A DNA stretch of 64,000 bases, from contig LSRY02000026.1 in the NCBI GenBank assembly GCA_001643675.2, positions 977,501 through 1,041,500 of the forward strand, given 5' to 3'. The notes beneath the pieces are model-generated. The model did not search any database and was not told the DNA's origin. It worked only from the letters and a program-made list of their open reading frames with translations. Shown here piece after piece: positions 23,460 through 33,690 of this stretch. The DNA comes from Monocercomonoides exilis. Lineage: Eukaryota > Preaxostyla > Oxymonadida > Polymastigidae. Both the position numbers and the translations under genes were made by a program. How positions within the stretch are numbered: position 1 is the stretch's first letter; each line of letters starts with the position of its first letter.

Positions 23460-25371
23460 CTTGAATTCTTCAACAGCCCTGCTTGGTTCAGATTCAACCC
23501 TGATTGAGGATGCAAGGGTTTTTTTAGAAAGTGGAGATGATGGTTTTCGGGCTGATAACAATCAGCTCTTTGAGGCTGGTGCTGTGCGAGTTCGAAACCC
23601 TTGGCAAAGTGGAGAGCACAATATTTTTACAGATCAAGTGCACCGGGTGTGTGATTGTGGGTGGGGAGAAGGGGAGCGGAGACGGGAGATGTGTAAAGAT
23701 CTCATCGGTGCAAGAGGAGGCGGTGAGGCAATTTGCCCTCGAGCATGTGGTGTTAACCAGATACGATTCGTGGAAGGGAAGAAATGTGTTTGCATCGGAC
23801 GACATGCTGTTGGCAGTGGTAGATGCAGCCCATATCAACTGGAACATGCCCAGCGCCGACATCAGTTCCCTCGACGAGCCCAGCGGATTCGTTCTGGCTG
23901 AATCTGTTCCCAACCTCCCCCTCTCATTTTCAACCTCCACTTCACCTCCCTTCCTTCACCACCTCCATCGCATCCCACTCCTCCCACCGACCCCGACCTC
24001 GATATCAGCCCCAACACCTTAATCACCTTCCACCGCGCCCACCAGATATTCGTCGATTAGGACACCTGCTCCTCTGCCCTCCAGTGCGGCTCCCTGCCTG
24101 CTCCCTGCGACTTCATCTCCACAAATGTGTTATGCATCTGTAGCTCAACAGAAAACAACCTCTGGATATGCCCACTCTTCCCTCTTCTACCTCCTCGACG
24201 GATAACTAGCTGTGTCCTCCTTCCTCTTTTCCGCGGCTGACCAGCCCGTCCGCCTCAACTCCACCCTCCTTTGTTCTTGCCGAGGCACCGTTCGCTTCTC
24301 CAACATATCTGTCCATTCCCTCCCCCATCACCTGCCCTGCTCATCCTGTTCTCGCCACTTCCTCCCTCTTCCTCTCCCACGCCAACCTCCCCACCCTCAG
24401 TGCTGCCTCGCCTGTGCTCCTGCTCGAAGATGACGTCAGCAACTCAGTTGAGCATCTCATCACCACGTATCTCGCCATTGGAGGTTTCAGCGTTGTCATT
24501 CTCATCTTTCTTTGTTTAATCAGTCTAAAAGCTCATTCACCATGATGCGTTCCATCTTCACTGCCATCTCGCAAACTGCACCATCTCCCAAAGAGGAGCT
24601 CCCTCTGCCCTTGAGCGTGCAGCCCTGTTCTGCTATTTCCCTTCAGTCACACTCGAGGTCTGCTCAATTAATGGAGGCTCTCCCCGGCCGTCACAAACCT
24701 CCGCCAGCAACTCCTTATACAGCAGCAGCAACAGCAGCAGAGTGACTATTGAGCCAGACGCATCAGAGGCACAAGATGGACAAGAGAGTGTATGCGAATG
24801 GAGTGCCTCTCTCATCCACTGCCAGAGCACCACAGCTGTCCTCAAAGACACAACCATCTCTGGCGCACAGCTGGGCGCACTCTCTGCAGCTGCCGGCAGC
24901 ATCCGTGTCGACCGCTGCGAGTTCGCCAACAACAGCCCCGCCATCCCCAATTACCCCTCTGCCCGCCGCAACATCATCTGCTCCGACTCCTGCACCCTCA
25001 CCATCCCCTCCCTCTGGCCTGGCGACCCCTTCCTCCCCGCCTCCTCCTTGTGGCTCCTCAACCGCGGATGCACCCTCCACGGCATCCCCGCTCACCACCC
25101 TTCCCCGCTCTTTGTCCCTGTGTTCCACAGCGCGCAACCCAAGCACACACCTGACACCATGGATCTCACGTTCAGCGGACTGCACCTCGCTCCCTGCAAT
25201 CTGTCCTTCGCTGTTGTGAAGAGCAACTGCGATGAGAAGGAGATCGAGAAGCACGATTTCGATCCCGATGGATTCCTGTCGGAAACAGAAGCCGAAGGGA
25301 GCGTGGCAAAGGACCTCGTCAGCGGCTGTGGAAGTGTGATAGAAGTGAGTTTGGGCATGTTATTTGGATAG
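23460..25371 (+). pseudogene. C-rich pseudogene of the beta-helix surface-protein family
   Basis: The last frame (24742-25371) aligns with the membrane-proximal ectodomain of the giant gene at 50071-59262. Shared landmarks are CEFANNSPAIPNYPSARRN against GEFENNNPSIEGYPSARRN, SSLWLLNRGCTLHGI against SSLWILDEGCELGGI, LAPCNLSF against LLPCDLSV, and EEGFVSENE against DPDGFLSETE. Upstream, pieces such as CSSALQCGSLPAPC (the CG...NPC box of the family) and ISSLDEPSGFVLAE are scattered over several frames. The TM segment and kinase-like tail are absent. Third codon positions are strongly C-rich, unlike the A/T-richer giant gene, so this copy came from a different subfamily. It ends at 25371 without downstream domains. 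A broken gene is the best reading. Confidence 0.7.
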
Positions 25372-27692
25372 ATAGCACAATATACACCAATGCTATCATT
25401 CATTCGACTCAATCTTTCCTCTTTAATCTATGTAAAATAATAACATATTGCAAAACTTCTTTTATTAATTGCCTTTTCCTCATTTTCGACTTTAACTTTC
25501 CTTTGCTCTTGAAAATCATCCTTCCTCTGAAATTGTTCTTTTCAACAGCTGAATGTCAGGCATGCACGAAATAAGCTGCATCTTCACCTTCTTCATTATT
25601 AGTTCTTTTCACATTCTCCTTTTTCTTCGCTTCTGTCGAATCTTCTTCTTTGTGGCGCGATCTCCAATTCTTTTTGCATCCTGAATGTGAAAAAAGAATC
25701 ATTTTAAAAATCAAAAATAATAATAACAAACCTCTCGAGAATGTTTGAAATCTATCTTCAGTGTTTTCCCTTCCAAACTTTAAACGTTCATCATTTTGGC
25801 GCTTCCCTATCGTATTCAATCGTTTTTCACAAGCAGATTCTTCAATAATCCTCTTTTTGGAGATCTTTTCTTATGCCTTGTTTTCTCAATCAACCACGCT
25901 GCTTTATTGATCTCTTTTCCATTTTTTAAAACTTTGATAATTATCATTTCTCTTCTTGCATCTTGGAATCTCTGCCAATTTTTCATTCCCAACGCTGTCT
26001 TTGGCTTATTTGCATAAATTCTCTTTTAGAGATTTCAATCATAACATGTTTCTTCCTCCTCTTCCTCATCTTTATCATCATCATCATCTTCCTCTTCTTC
26101 ATCCATTCGTTCAGGTGTGATGCAACGGAAGGCTCTCTCAACCCGAATGTTTTGACTCTCGCTGTCGGAGTGAACAATTGTCATGACCAAATGATAAACT
26201 TTGATGATTCATCAGTTATTGAAAACTTGTTGGCTGAATGGAAACAACAGAAATCAAATGAAATTCTTCTGAAACATGGTTTGCAGCGCGTGGGAGAAGG
26301 AATAAAGCACTTTGGGGTTCAAAGGAAGGAGAAAGACATGAGGAGTCATTTGGGATGATTGAAGAATGCATGAATAAATCAAACGTGATTGAATGCTGCG
26401 AGTGGAGCAGTGCAGCCTCCTGTACGATATTCTTTCAGTGGGAGAAGGATATCAAAGTAGAAGAAGAATGTTGTTATAAACTTGAAGAATGAAGAAGATC
26501 TGTCAGAATCAACATATTGATAGCTTGTGGAAGCTCTGGTTGTGCTGGTGATGTTGCACTAAGAAGATGTACCATCCATTGAGAATATTTGAGAAAAAAG
26601 AGCATTTGCTGGAATTCAATGTCAGACATAGAGGAATACTGGAGCAAAAGAGAGGAGGAGAAGGAGATCTGGAGGGTGATGGGGAAGAAATAAATTCAGA
26701 TGATAATAGGAGGAGGAGGAAAAAGAGATGTCTTTTGTTGGAAAGATGAAAGGATGTTTGCTTTGGATGAAGGGAGCTTGACTGACTCAAACAAGGTGAA
26801 GATGAAGCTATCGGTGGATAGCTGATCTGAGAAAGAAGAAGATGAAGAAGGCGATGTGGATGAAGAGAAGAAATGTTTAGTGGTTTGTAAGAAGAGGAAG
26901 TCTCGTTTCATGTGGAATGAACAGTCAGCTGCAACACAGGGATAACAGTGGTAGCAGAAAAGGCGGGATATTTGGTTCCCAGTTCAATCTTTTTTATCTG
27001 CTCTATTTCCAATGGCAACAGAAATGCTGGAAAGAGCACATAGAAAAGATGCATTGCACACGCTTTGAAGAAGATAAATGAAATAAAACGTGAAAAGTTA
27101 TGGCTCATATCTTTTTGCATCAATTGATTGAAAAAAAAGAGAGTTTGAAAAAGTTTAAAAAAGAAAAACAAGAAATATGATAAAAATAATTAAAACAATA
27201 TGATAAAAATATGACAAACTTTATCAAGTCAGGAAATGCACCTTTATCTCTTCTTGATTAGAACACATTGGTTATTGATTGTGCGAGTCCAATCAGACTA
27301 GAAAGATAAAGCGTCTCAATGATTTTTCTTCCAAAGTTGTTCAGTGAGCGATCCGCTGCAGGTTGTCAATTAGCACTTTCACAAAATGACCTTTGAAATC
27401 AACACAAAAATCCTTCAAAAAAAAATTGCATTTAACAATAAAAAAAAAAGTTCAAAGTCGAAAGTTTTGAAATTTAATAAGAATATGAAATGAAAATAAA
27501 AGTTAATAAAATAATAATAATGATATTTCTTTGTTTAATCAAAAGAAAATCAACACAAACATTTATTCCAATCTACTCCATCACAAACATTGATTTACCT
27601 GAAATTCTGTTCATCACTCTCGCTGAGTTAAAAATCTTCCCCGCTTCCTTCACAATCTCTGCTTTTCTGTCTTTTCTCTTTAAAAATCCAGG
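25372..27692. other. Spacer, no supported gene
   Basis: Several open frames of 60-130 codons exist on both strands (for example 25963-26358 plus) but show no family motifs or consistent exon structure. The purine-rich stretch 26540-26900 could be an old coding relic; I cannot support a call. Confidence 0.45.
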
Positions 27693-30600
27693 TTATCTTG
27701 CATAAAAAAATGCCAAATAATCCAGAATATAGCTGTATTCACTCACTGTTCTCGCAAATCTTGCTTCTCTTGGTGAACCTGACTTTCTCTCTTCTTCAAA
27801 CTCTTTTTCCTGTGATATGAATTGTGTCTTCTTTTCATCCGCAATCCTCTTTGACCGTATGATATTCTTCTTTGCCGACGTATCTGCCCCATTCGACACA
27901 AACAGCTAAGAATCCAACGCAGACCGATTTATCCTGAGATGTATCCATTTCCCCCTCTTCCTCTGTTGCTTCTGTCGCATTCTTCAGTAACTGGTCTGTG
28001 TATTGTAACTCAAATACAACCATACAAAGCTTTCCAAACTCTCTTCTATTATATCCTTCCAAAATGTGCGGAAAACAGTGCAGGTTAGAGAACTTTGCAA
28101 GGGGGTCCACACATAAAACAAGCTAGTCATTCGTCGCATGCTTCTCATCGACAGTGAGTCTGTCGTCGTAAACAATCGAGTTCCCGTTCAGCGCATGAAA
28201 CAGGTTCGTGTGCACATCCAAATCCGCACACGAAATATGCAATGAGCGCTCAATATTCACAGACGGAATCTTCTTCGGCTGCTCCTGCTCTTGCTGCTTT
28301 CTTTTGAACAAGTCCATCACATGTTGAGAACCAGACGGAAGCAGCTGCGTTGACACGTGCTGAGAGCCATTGTGGCAAGCGCTCCAAGTATTCCACACAT
28401 GTTGTGAGTATCGGAAGATGTTTATCTTATTCTCTTCTGAATCTGCTCCGTTTCTCCCATCAAACTTCCTCTGTATAACGAACGCTGCTGACGCGCCTTC
28501 CTCTTCTTCCCATCCCAACTCTCGCATCCCTTGTTCCTCTTTCTTCTTCTTCTTCTTCAGCAGCGATCATAATTAGCAGATATTGTTAATTTCGTCTTTT
28601 TCGTTCTCGAAAATTGAACCAAATTCAACTGAATATGTTTTGTGACTGGAACAGAGAAAGATCCATCTGTTTCATCTATATTTGCTGCTTCTGTTGTTGT
28701 GTAACTTCTATTGCTCTCAAACTTGTTCCCGTTTCGCCCATGATGCCCTATGAAGATGACAATCCAATAGATGCCAAGCCATATACTCATCCTCCTCCTC
28801 CGTCTCTTCTTTTCTTTTTCTTCCTTCTATAATTCATTGACTCTATCGATTACTCGTATATTTATTTCCTCTTTTCTCCAGAGCAAAGAAATTATTCAGC
28901 CTTCTTCAAGATATGCTCCCCTCGCCTTGCTGCTCATTCTAATTTGTGATGAAGCACTTCCTCAACTCTTTATCCTTCGCATCTTCCACTTCTCCGTTTG
29001 TTCCAATCCCATCTTGCGACATACCAGCCTCTGCCCGCGCGTCTCCTTCGTCTGCTCTCTGTCTTCTTGAGCCACCATCTTCTTTACGAGCTTCTTCATC
29101 CACGACTTCTTCTCTGACTTCGGAACCTGAAACTTCAAACTGTAGGTGACATTTTACTCAAAATCAGCTGTGATTCGGAATAGACCTAGCTTTCTGTATT
29201 TATACACGTCACATTCCGTTCTTCCACAATCTTCACCACAGCATCTGTCAGATAGTCTTTCATGCAACGCAGTGTGTCTTCCTCGTAGAATGAGTAAACT
29301 GGCTTCAAAACGATTGTAAACTCATTTGCCACCGTAAACTTCACGCCGTTTGAACACCTCCTCCGTTCTGAATTGCACCTCTTGTCCAAAGAGCCGACAA
29401 CATCTGCGAGTTAATAGGAGGAGAAGGCACTTCTGAAGCTGCTGCTGATGATGATGGTGATGAAACTCAGAAAAAAGATAGAAATCCAACAGAAAACATT
29501 AGAAACGATGGAGAAGACAAAGCCTAATGATCTTCCTCATATCGAAGTCCAAGCTCCGAGTCGAGTGCCCAGCTGAGCGGAATCCCTTTGTACCATCAGC
29601 TCCTTTATCTTCTGCCGAAAAACTTATAACAAGACTGTCACTCTTTGAATACAGAGATGTCATTTCTTTTTAACTTCTCGCTGTTGCGTGCAATAACCTC
29701 CTTCCCACTGCCTTCCCGCAGAAATGATCTCCAAACTCTACTAGTCTCCATCTCTTTCATTCTTTGCTCTTCCTTCTCTGATATCTTCTCATCTTCTTTT
29801 GGAAAATCCAAAGATCTCCTTTCCACGTTCTTCATTTCATCTTCTTTTTCTGCAGATTTCTTTCCTTGCCTCTTCTCTCCTCTGCCTCGCAAGCATCGTC
29901 TCGCTCATCTCCATCGCCCTCCTCTTCGTGTTCTTCTCTCCCATCTTTCGGTTCAGCTCCCGCCTTATCTCCCGCATCTTCAACACACCTTCACAAGGCT
30001 CACACTTCTCTTCCTCCCGCAGCATCACTGACACCTTGTACTCTTCCCCCACAATCATCTTCTTCTGCACCGTCGTCACGCGCGAAAGCTCCGATTCCTT
30101 AAAGAACTTCCCCCGCAGCTTCAACAGTAGCAGCGTCGGCGACACCCCTTCTGCTGCCCCAGCTGTCCGTATCAGCAGCAGTTCCTGCTCCCCCGACGCT
30201 GCCCGCTCTGCCTCCCACCGCTCAAACTGCCCAACCGACTCCTGCATTTTGTTCTTCGACTGTCAACTCTCGGCACGCCATGTTACAGCCCATCACCAAC
30301 CAAATGGACGCACACCAACGCCGCACCATCTGTTTTCTGTTCGCAATTCTAAGACTGGCATATTCAACAGACGCGTCTGCTTCGTCAAAATAAGCCATGT
30401 GAGAACGTTATCCTTATCTGAATCAGAAGAAAAATAAAATAAAATCATGAAATAGTCTTGAAATTATAATTATAAAGTTCAAAATTAGTTTAAAAAAATG
30501 AAGATTGAATTAAATAGATTTACCAAAATAACCTTTCTAATTTTCTATTCTGTACCTTTCTATTCTCATTCCTTTATCTCTCCTCCTTCTTTAGTTCTCG

Positions 30601-30844
30601 TTCGTTTCCTTTCTTTGCAGTTCTGCTTCTGTAACAAATATCTCCCTTTCACTTCATAAGACATGAACATTCTTTTGATTTTCTTGCTCTTCCGCTGCTG
30701 TCTCCAGCCGACAAACAATTGAATTCCCCGTCTCATTGAATTAGCTACCATGCGCCGTGAAAGCACTTTCACATTAAAAATATGCCACTGCTTCAATAAT
30801 TGATGCAACATGAAAAGAAGATGAATGAATGAATGATATTTCAT
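27693..30844 (-). pseudogene. Left copy of a coiled-coil, Trp-rich (Sfi1-like?) gene, broken
   Basis: This is the minus-strand counterpart of the gene at 39861-44040. Successive blocks are the MKYHSF start with LLKQWHIF and LFVGWRQQRKSKKI (30844-30566), RKQMVRRWCASIW (about 30330), MQESVGQFERWEAERA to MLARQRREEAR (30247-29860), Lys/Glu coiled coil (29890-29640), VPVTKHIQLNLVQFSRTKK (28700-28560) and FVIQRKFDGRNG...FRYSQHVWNTWSA (28527-28330). Spaced Trp and basic residues in helices recall Sfi1/centrin-binding repeats, which would suggest a role at basal bodies; this is tentative. Blocks lie in several frames, and a TAG at 28120-28122 stands where the right copy has CAG, so this copy is probably not translated as one protein. 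Beyond it (28110-27693) the frame goes on with homologous coiled-coil sequence. Confidence 0.5.
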
Positions 30845-31607
30845 TCTTCTTGTTGGAGCACGAGCAGCAAAGTGAACTCAATCAGCTCCAGAAAATATGA
30901 ATGATTGAAAGTGGCATCTGAAGAATTCTCCATTTTTTAAAAACCATTTCTCATAAAAGCCGCAACGCAAGATAAATACAGGCCAACAGTATAAGAATCA
31001 GATATTATTGACAAACAAATATAAAATAAAAAGATTTTGAATATATTTTGACATATTTTTTTAAAAAAGTGGTAAATAAAAAATATATTTGAGAAATAAT
31101 AGCATTACAACAAACATTAAAAAACAGAAAGTTAAAGCAAACCTGTAAAAAGTTGGAAAAGCAAGTGATTTTAAAGAAATGAAAGAAACAAAACTCCAGC
31201 TTTAATCAGAACCATATCTTTTTGAAATTTTGAGTATTTATTGAAAAAAAAAAAACAAATATCAGAAAAATTTTAATTGTTTGTCTAATTGTTATATACG
31301 TGATAAGAGTTAGTAAAATGTTTTTTTTGATTTTTAAAACGTTGTATTTGAAGAGCATCAGCTCTTTTTCTTTGTCCAAACAATGGCGATCACAAAATGA
31401 CAGAATCTTCAGGGGTCTTTTTTTTGCATAAAATGATTGTTTTCACCATTTTAACTTCATCTATAGCCAAAAAACTGCATTCTTCTACCTGCAATTTTCG
31501 CCCTTTAACGCTTATTTTTTTGATCTTTTTGACCCCTTGGAAATTCGGATCATGGGTCAGATCCTTTTTTTCATTCAAACTTTTGAAAATTTTTTTGAAA
31601 AGATTTT
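29876..31607 (-). repeat. Left arm of a large, nearly identical inverted repeat
   Basis: The reverse complement of this arm matches 39095-40834 almost base for base over about 1.7 kb, including non-coding DNA. Identity stops abruptly inside the coiled-coil gene near 29876/40834 and at about 31607/39095 on the inner side. Weaker, interrupted similarity resumes at 28330-28770 against 43210-43670. Confidence 0.9.
31381..31575 (+). repeat. 195-bp repeat, copy A (left end of the USP/DDE unit)
   Basis: Begins CAATGGCGATCACAAAATGA and ends near TGGGTCAGATCCTTTTTTTC. Copies B (36478-36674) and C (39126-39326) are its reverse complement with only a few differences. Copy A faces copy B as a terminal inverted repeat would. 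Confidence 0.85.
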
Positions 31608-32299
31608 GCAATTATGTGGTTCTAATTTAACAACTATTGATGGTTTTGTTGTAACTTTTTCATTAAATGTTTTCAAACATCAATTTTCCATTGTTTTGAG
31701 ATTTCATAGAAAATCAGTGAAATGAAAGAAAATACGTTAAAAAATAACAATTGTTCAACAATCGAAATAACATAAAAAACAAAAAGTACTTCATGATGTT
31801 AATCATTAAAAAAATAGAAAACGATCAGAATATTTCTAATCAGATTCAATTACATTCAAAAAAACATAATTCTATCACATAATCATAAAAACAATCACCA
31901 AATATCAACTAAATATCAACAATTTTGAACAATGAAAAATATAAGAAGAAATAGCACTATTTCAACAAATTCGTGGTATCAAAGACAATTCCAAACAAAA
32001 AAGAAAACTCATACAAAAAGTTCAAAAACTAACTTGTCTATTTTCCCTCTGTTTTCCATCCACTTCACACTTTCTGATATTTCTCTAACTTTGACTCAAA
32101 AAGATCAAATTCAACAAAGAAAAAAGACAGACACAATGATGAAACATCACTTCACACTCTCAACAACTCTCGCTTCCAAAAACCTCACTCAAAGATCAAT
32201 GAATTCCCTCACAACTCTCTCTATTAATGAATCTCGATATATACAGATTTAATAGGGACAATAACCAATTCAATAATAGGGACATTATAGGGACAAAAA
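31608..32299. other. AT-rich stretch inside the candidate unit
   Basis: No supported gene. A plus-strand frame at 31932-32252 is Lys/Thr/Ser rich and low in complexity. Three TAGGGACA motifs occur at 32252-32296 and a related TAGGGGACA at 32466. Confidence 0.5.
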
Positions 32300-32435
32300 G
32301 CACAAGAAAACAATCGGATTCTAACTATTGTGCACCTGGGAGGCTGTTCGTCGTATCCAGGTCCGGATAAAGCAGCCCGAAGGCTGCAATATCTTATACG
32401 AACAGTCATGTCCAGCACCCTTCCGATAGAGTGCT
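32300..32435. other. GC-rich hairpin cluster, possible structured RNA
   Basis: Within an AT-rich region this 136-bp island can form GCACAA/TTGTGC (32300-32305 with 32328-32333), CTGTTCGT/ACGAACAG (32344-32351 with 32398-32405) enclosing TATCC/GGATA (32354-32358 with 32365-32369) and GCAGCC/GGCTGC with a CCGAA-type loop (32372-32377 with 32382-32387), then AGCAC/GTGCT (32414-32418 with 32431-32435). The closed multi-branch layout looks designed. It does not match tRNA, 5S rRNA or the hammerhead core. Its position just 3' of the minus-strand DDE gene suggests a 3'-UTR or element-end structure. Confidence 0.4.
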
Positions 32436-32462
32436 AGCTAAGCATACACAACAACTAGTTTC

Positions 32463-33690
32463 TTAATAGGGGACACCATTAATACAATTTTGAGATTCAT
32501 TAATAGAAGAAGAGTCAAGAAGAAGCTCAAATCTCCTTGAAAGAAGATCTTGAGAAGATTGAGAAAGAAGAGAAGAGTTAGATGATGTGATATCAGAGTG
32601 AAATGACTTTCTTGATCTTTGGACTTTTTCTTTCATTGTCGAAGATTCGAGGGCAACCAGAGAGCGTTGAGGAAGATATCCAACAGCTGAAGCACAGACA
32701 AATGAGCCCTTGCGCTCAAAATACAAGTAGTCCTTCATGTGAGGGACTGACAGTGATGGCCATGAAATTTGCTGAGATGGTTCATATTCTTCAAAGTACC
32801 TCTCATGCACAGAGTCATTGACAGATGTTGAAGATGGTGAAGAGTTTGATGATGTTGTTGAGAAAATGTTTGATTGAGAAGTTGAAGAAGCTGATGTCGA
32901 AGAATTCATATTGTTTTCGAAAAAGTCGATCAAATCATGAAGTGTAGTGATGTGTTCAGTTGATATGTTGTTGTTGATTGTGTTCACAAGTGCACCAAAT
33001 TCACCATCGCAAATATTCTTTCCATGGTGCTCAGCGAAGAAATTGAGTTGAGTATTTTTCTTTTTGAGAAGTTTTGATTGTTTTGAGAGGATGAAGTGAA
33101 GAAGGAAGCGATTTCTGTTGTGTGGACCAGAATCGCAGAAGAACTTAAAAGTGTGAGTGTCTGTGAAGAAGTGTCTTTTGATCACAGATTCCAGACACTC
33201 AATAACAAATCTGTGATCATTTGAGAGGCAGTCGGAGAAGAAGTCGAATGTTCGTTTTATTTGTTGATTATTAATTTTTTGAAGAGAGATGATTGTGAAT
33301 TGAGAAACTTGTTGATAATTGAAGAATTCCTGTTGAAGTTGGTTCTTTCTGATGGGGAGTTTCCATTTTTCTTTAAAGTCGAAGACGAAGACTGCTTCTC
33401 CCTCTTTCAGATTATCAACTGTTGATTGATAATGTTTTCGTTGCATTTCTGCAACAAGACGATGTTGACGAAGAAGTTTGAGAGTCTGAAATTCTGCAGG
33501 AGATAGTCCATTTTTGTTTTGTGAAGATTTGAGTTTGTTCTCCAAATAGCTCAACTTCTCACACATTCCACAAAGGTCAGTTCGTCTTTTTGCTTTCGAG
33601 AAGTTGGTGGTGAGTTTGTAGAAATGGGAAAGAGAAACTTTGATATTCGTTTCTTCTGAAAACTCTTTCCATAATTTTGTTTTGAACTTT
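32463..33690 (-). CDS. DDE-like transposase/integrase-type protein with Cys-Cys motif
   Basis: The minus-strand frame starts to look coding near 33690 (LWKEFSEETNIKVSLSHFY), runs over a Cys pair in KRRTDLCGMCEKLSYLE, and reaches TAA at 32463. Candidate catalytic acidic residues are in VFVFDFKEKW, FFCDSGPHNRNRF and NFFAEHHGKNICDGEFG, a layout of RNase H-fold DDE transposases of the D...DSGPH...E-HHGK kind. A 115-residue Ser/Thr/Asn-rich tail follows. The 5' part overlaps the end of the USP-like frame (TGA at 33577) in a different frame, so the mature protein may be a USP-DDE fusion made by frameshift, a pseudogene with one indel, or two overlapping genes. A Met at 33566 gives a 367-residue minimal product. 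The transposase superfamily was not identified. Confidence 0.6.

Noticed and set aside
32300-32435. tRNA, 5S rRNA or hammerhead ribozyme
   Set aside because: There is no T-loop GTTCRA box, no anticodon-arm layout, no 5S consensus and no CTGATGA/GAAA core.
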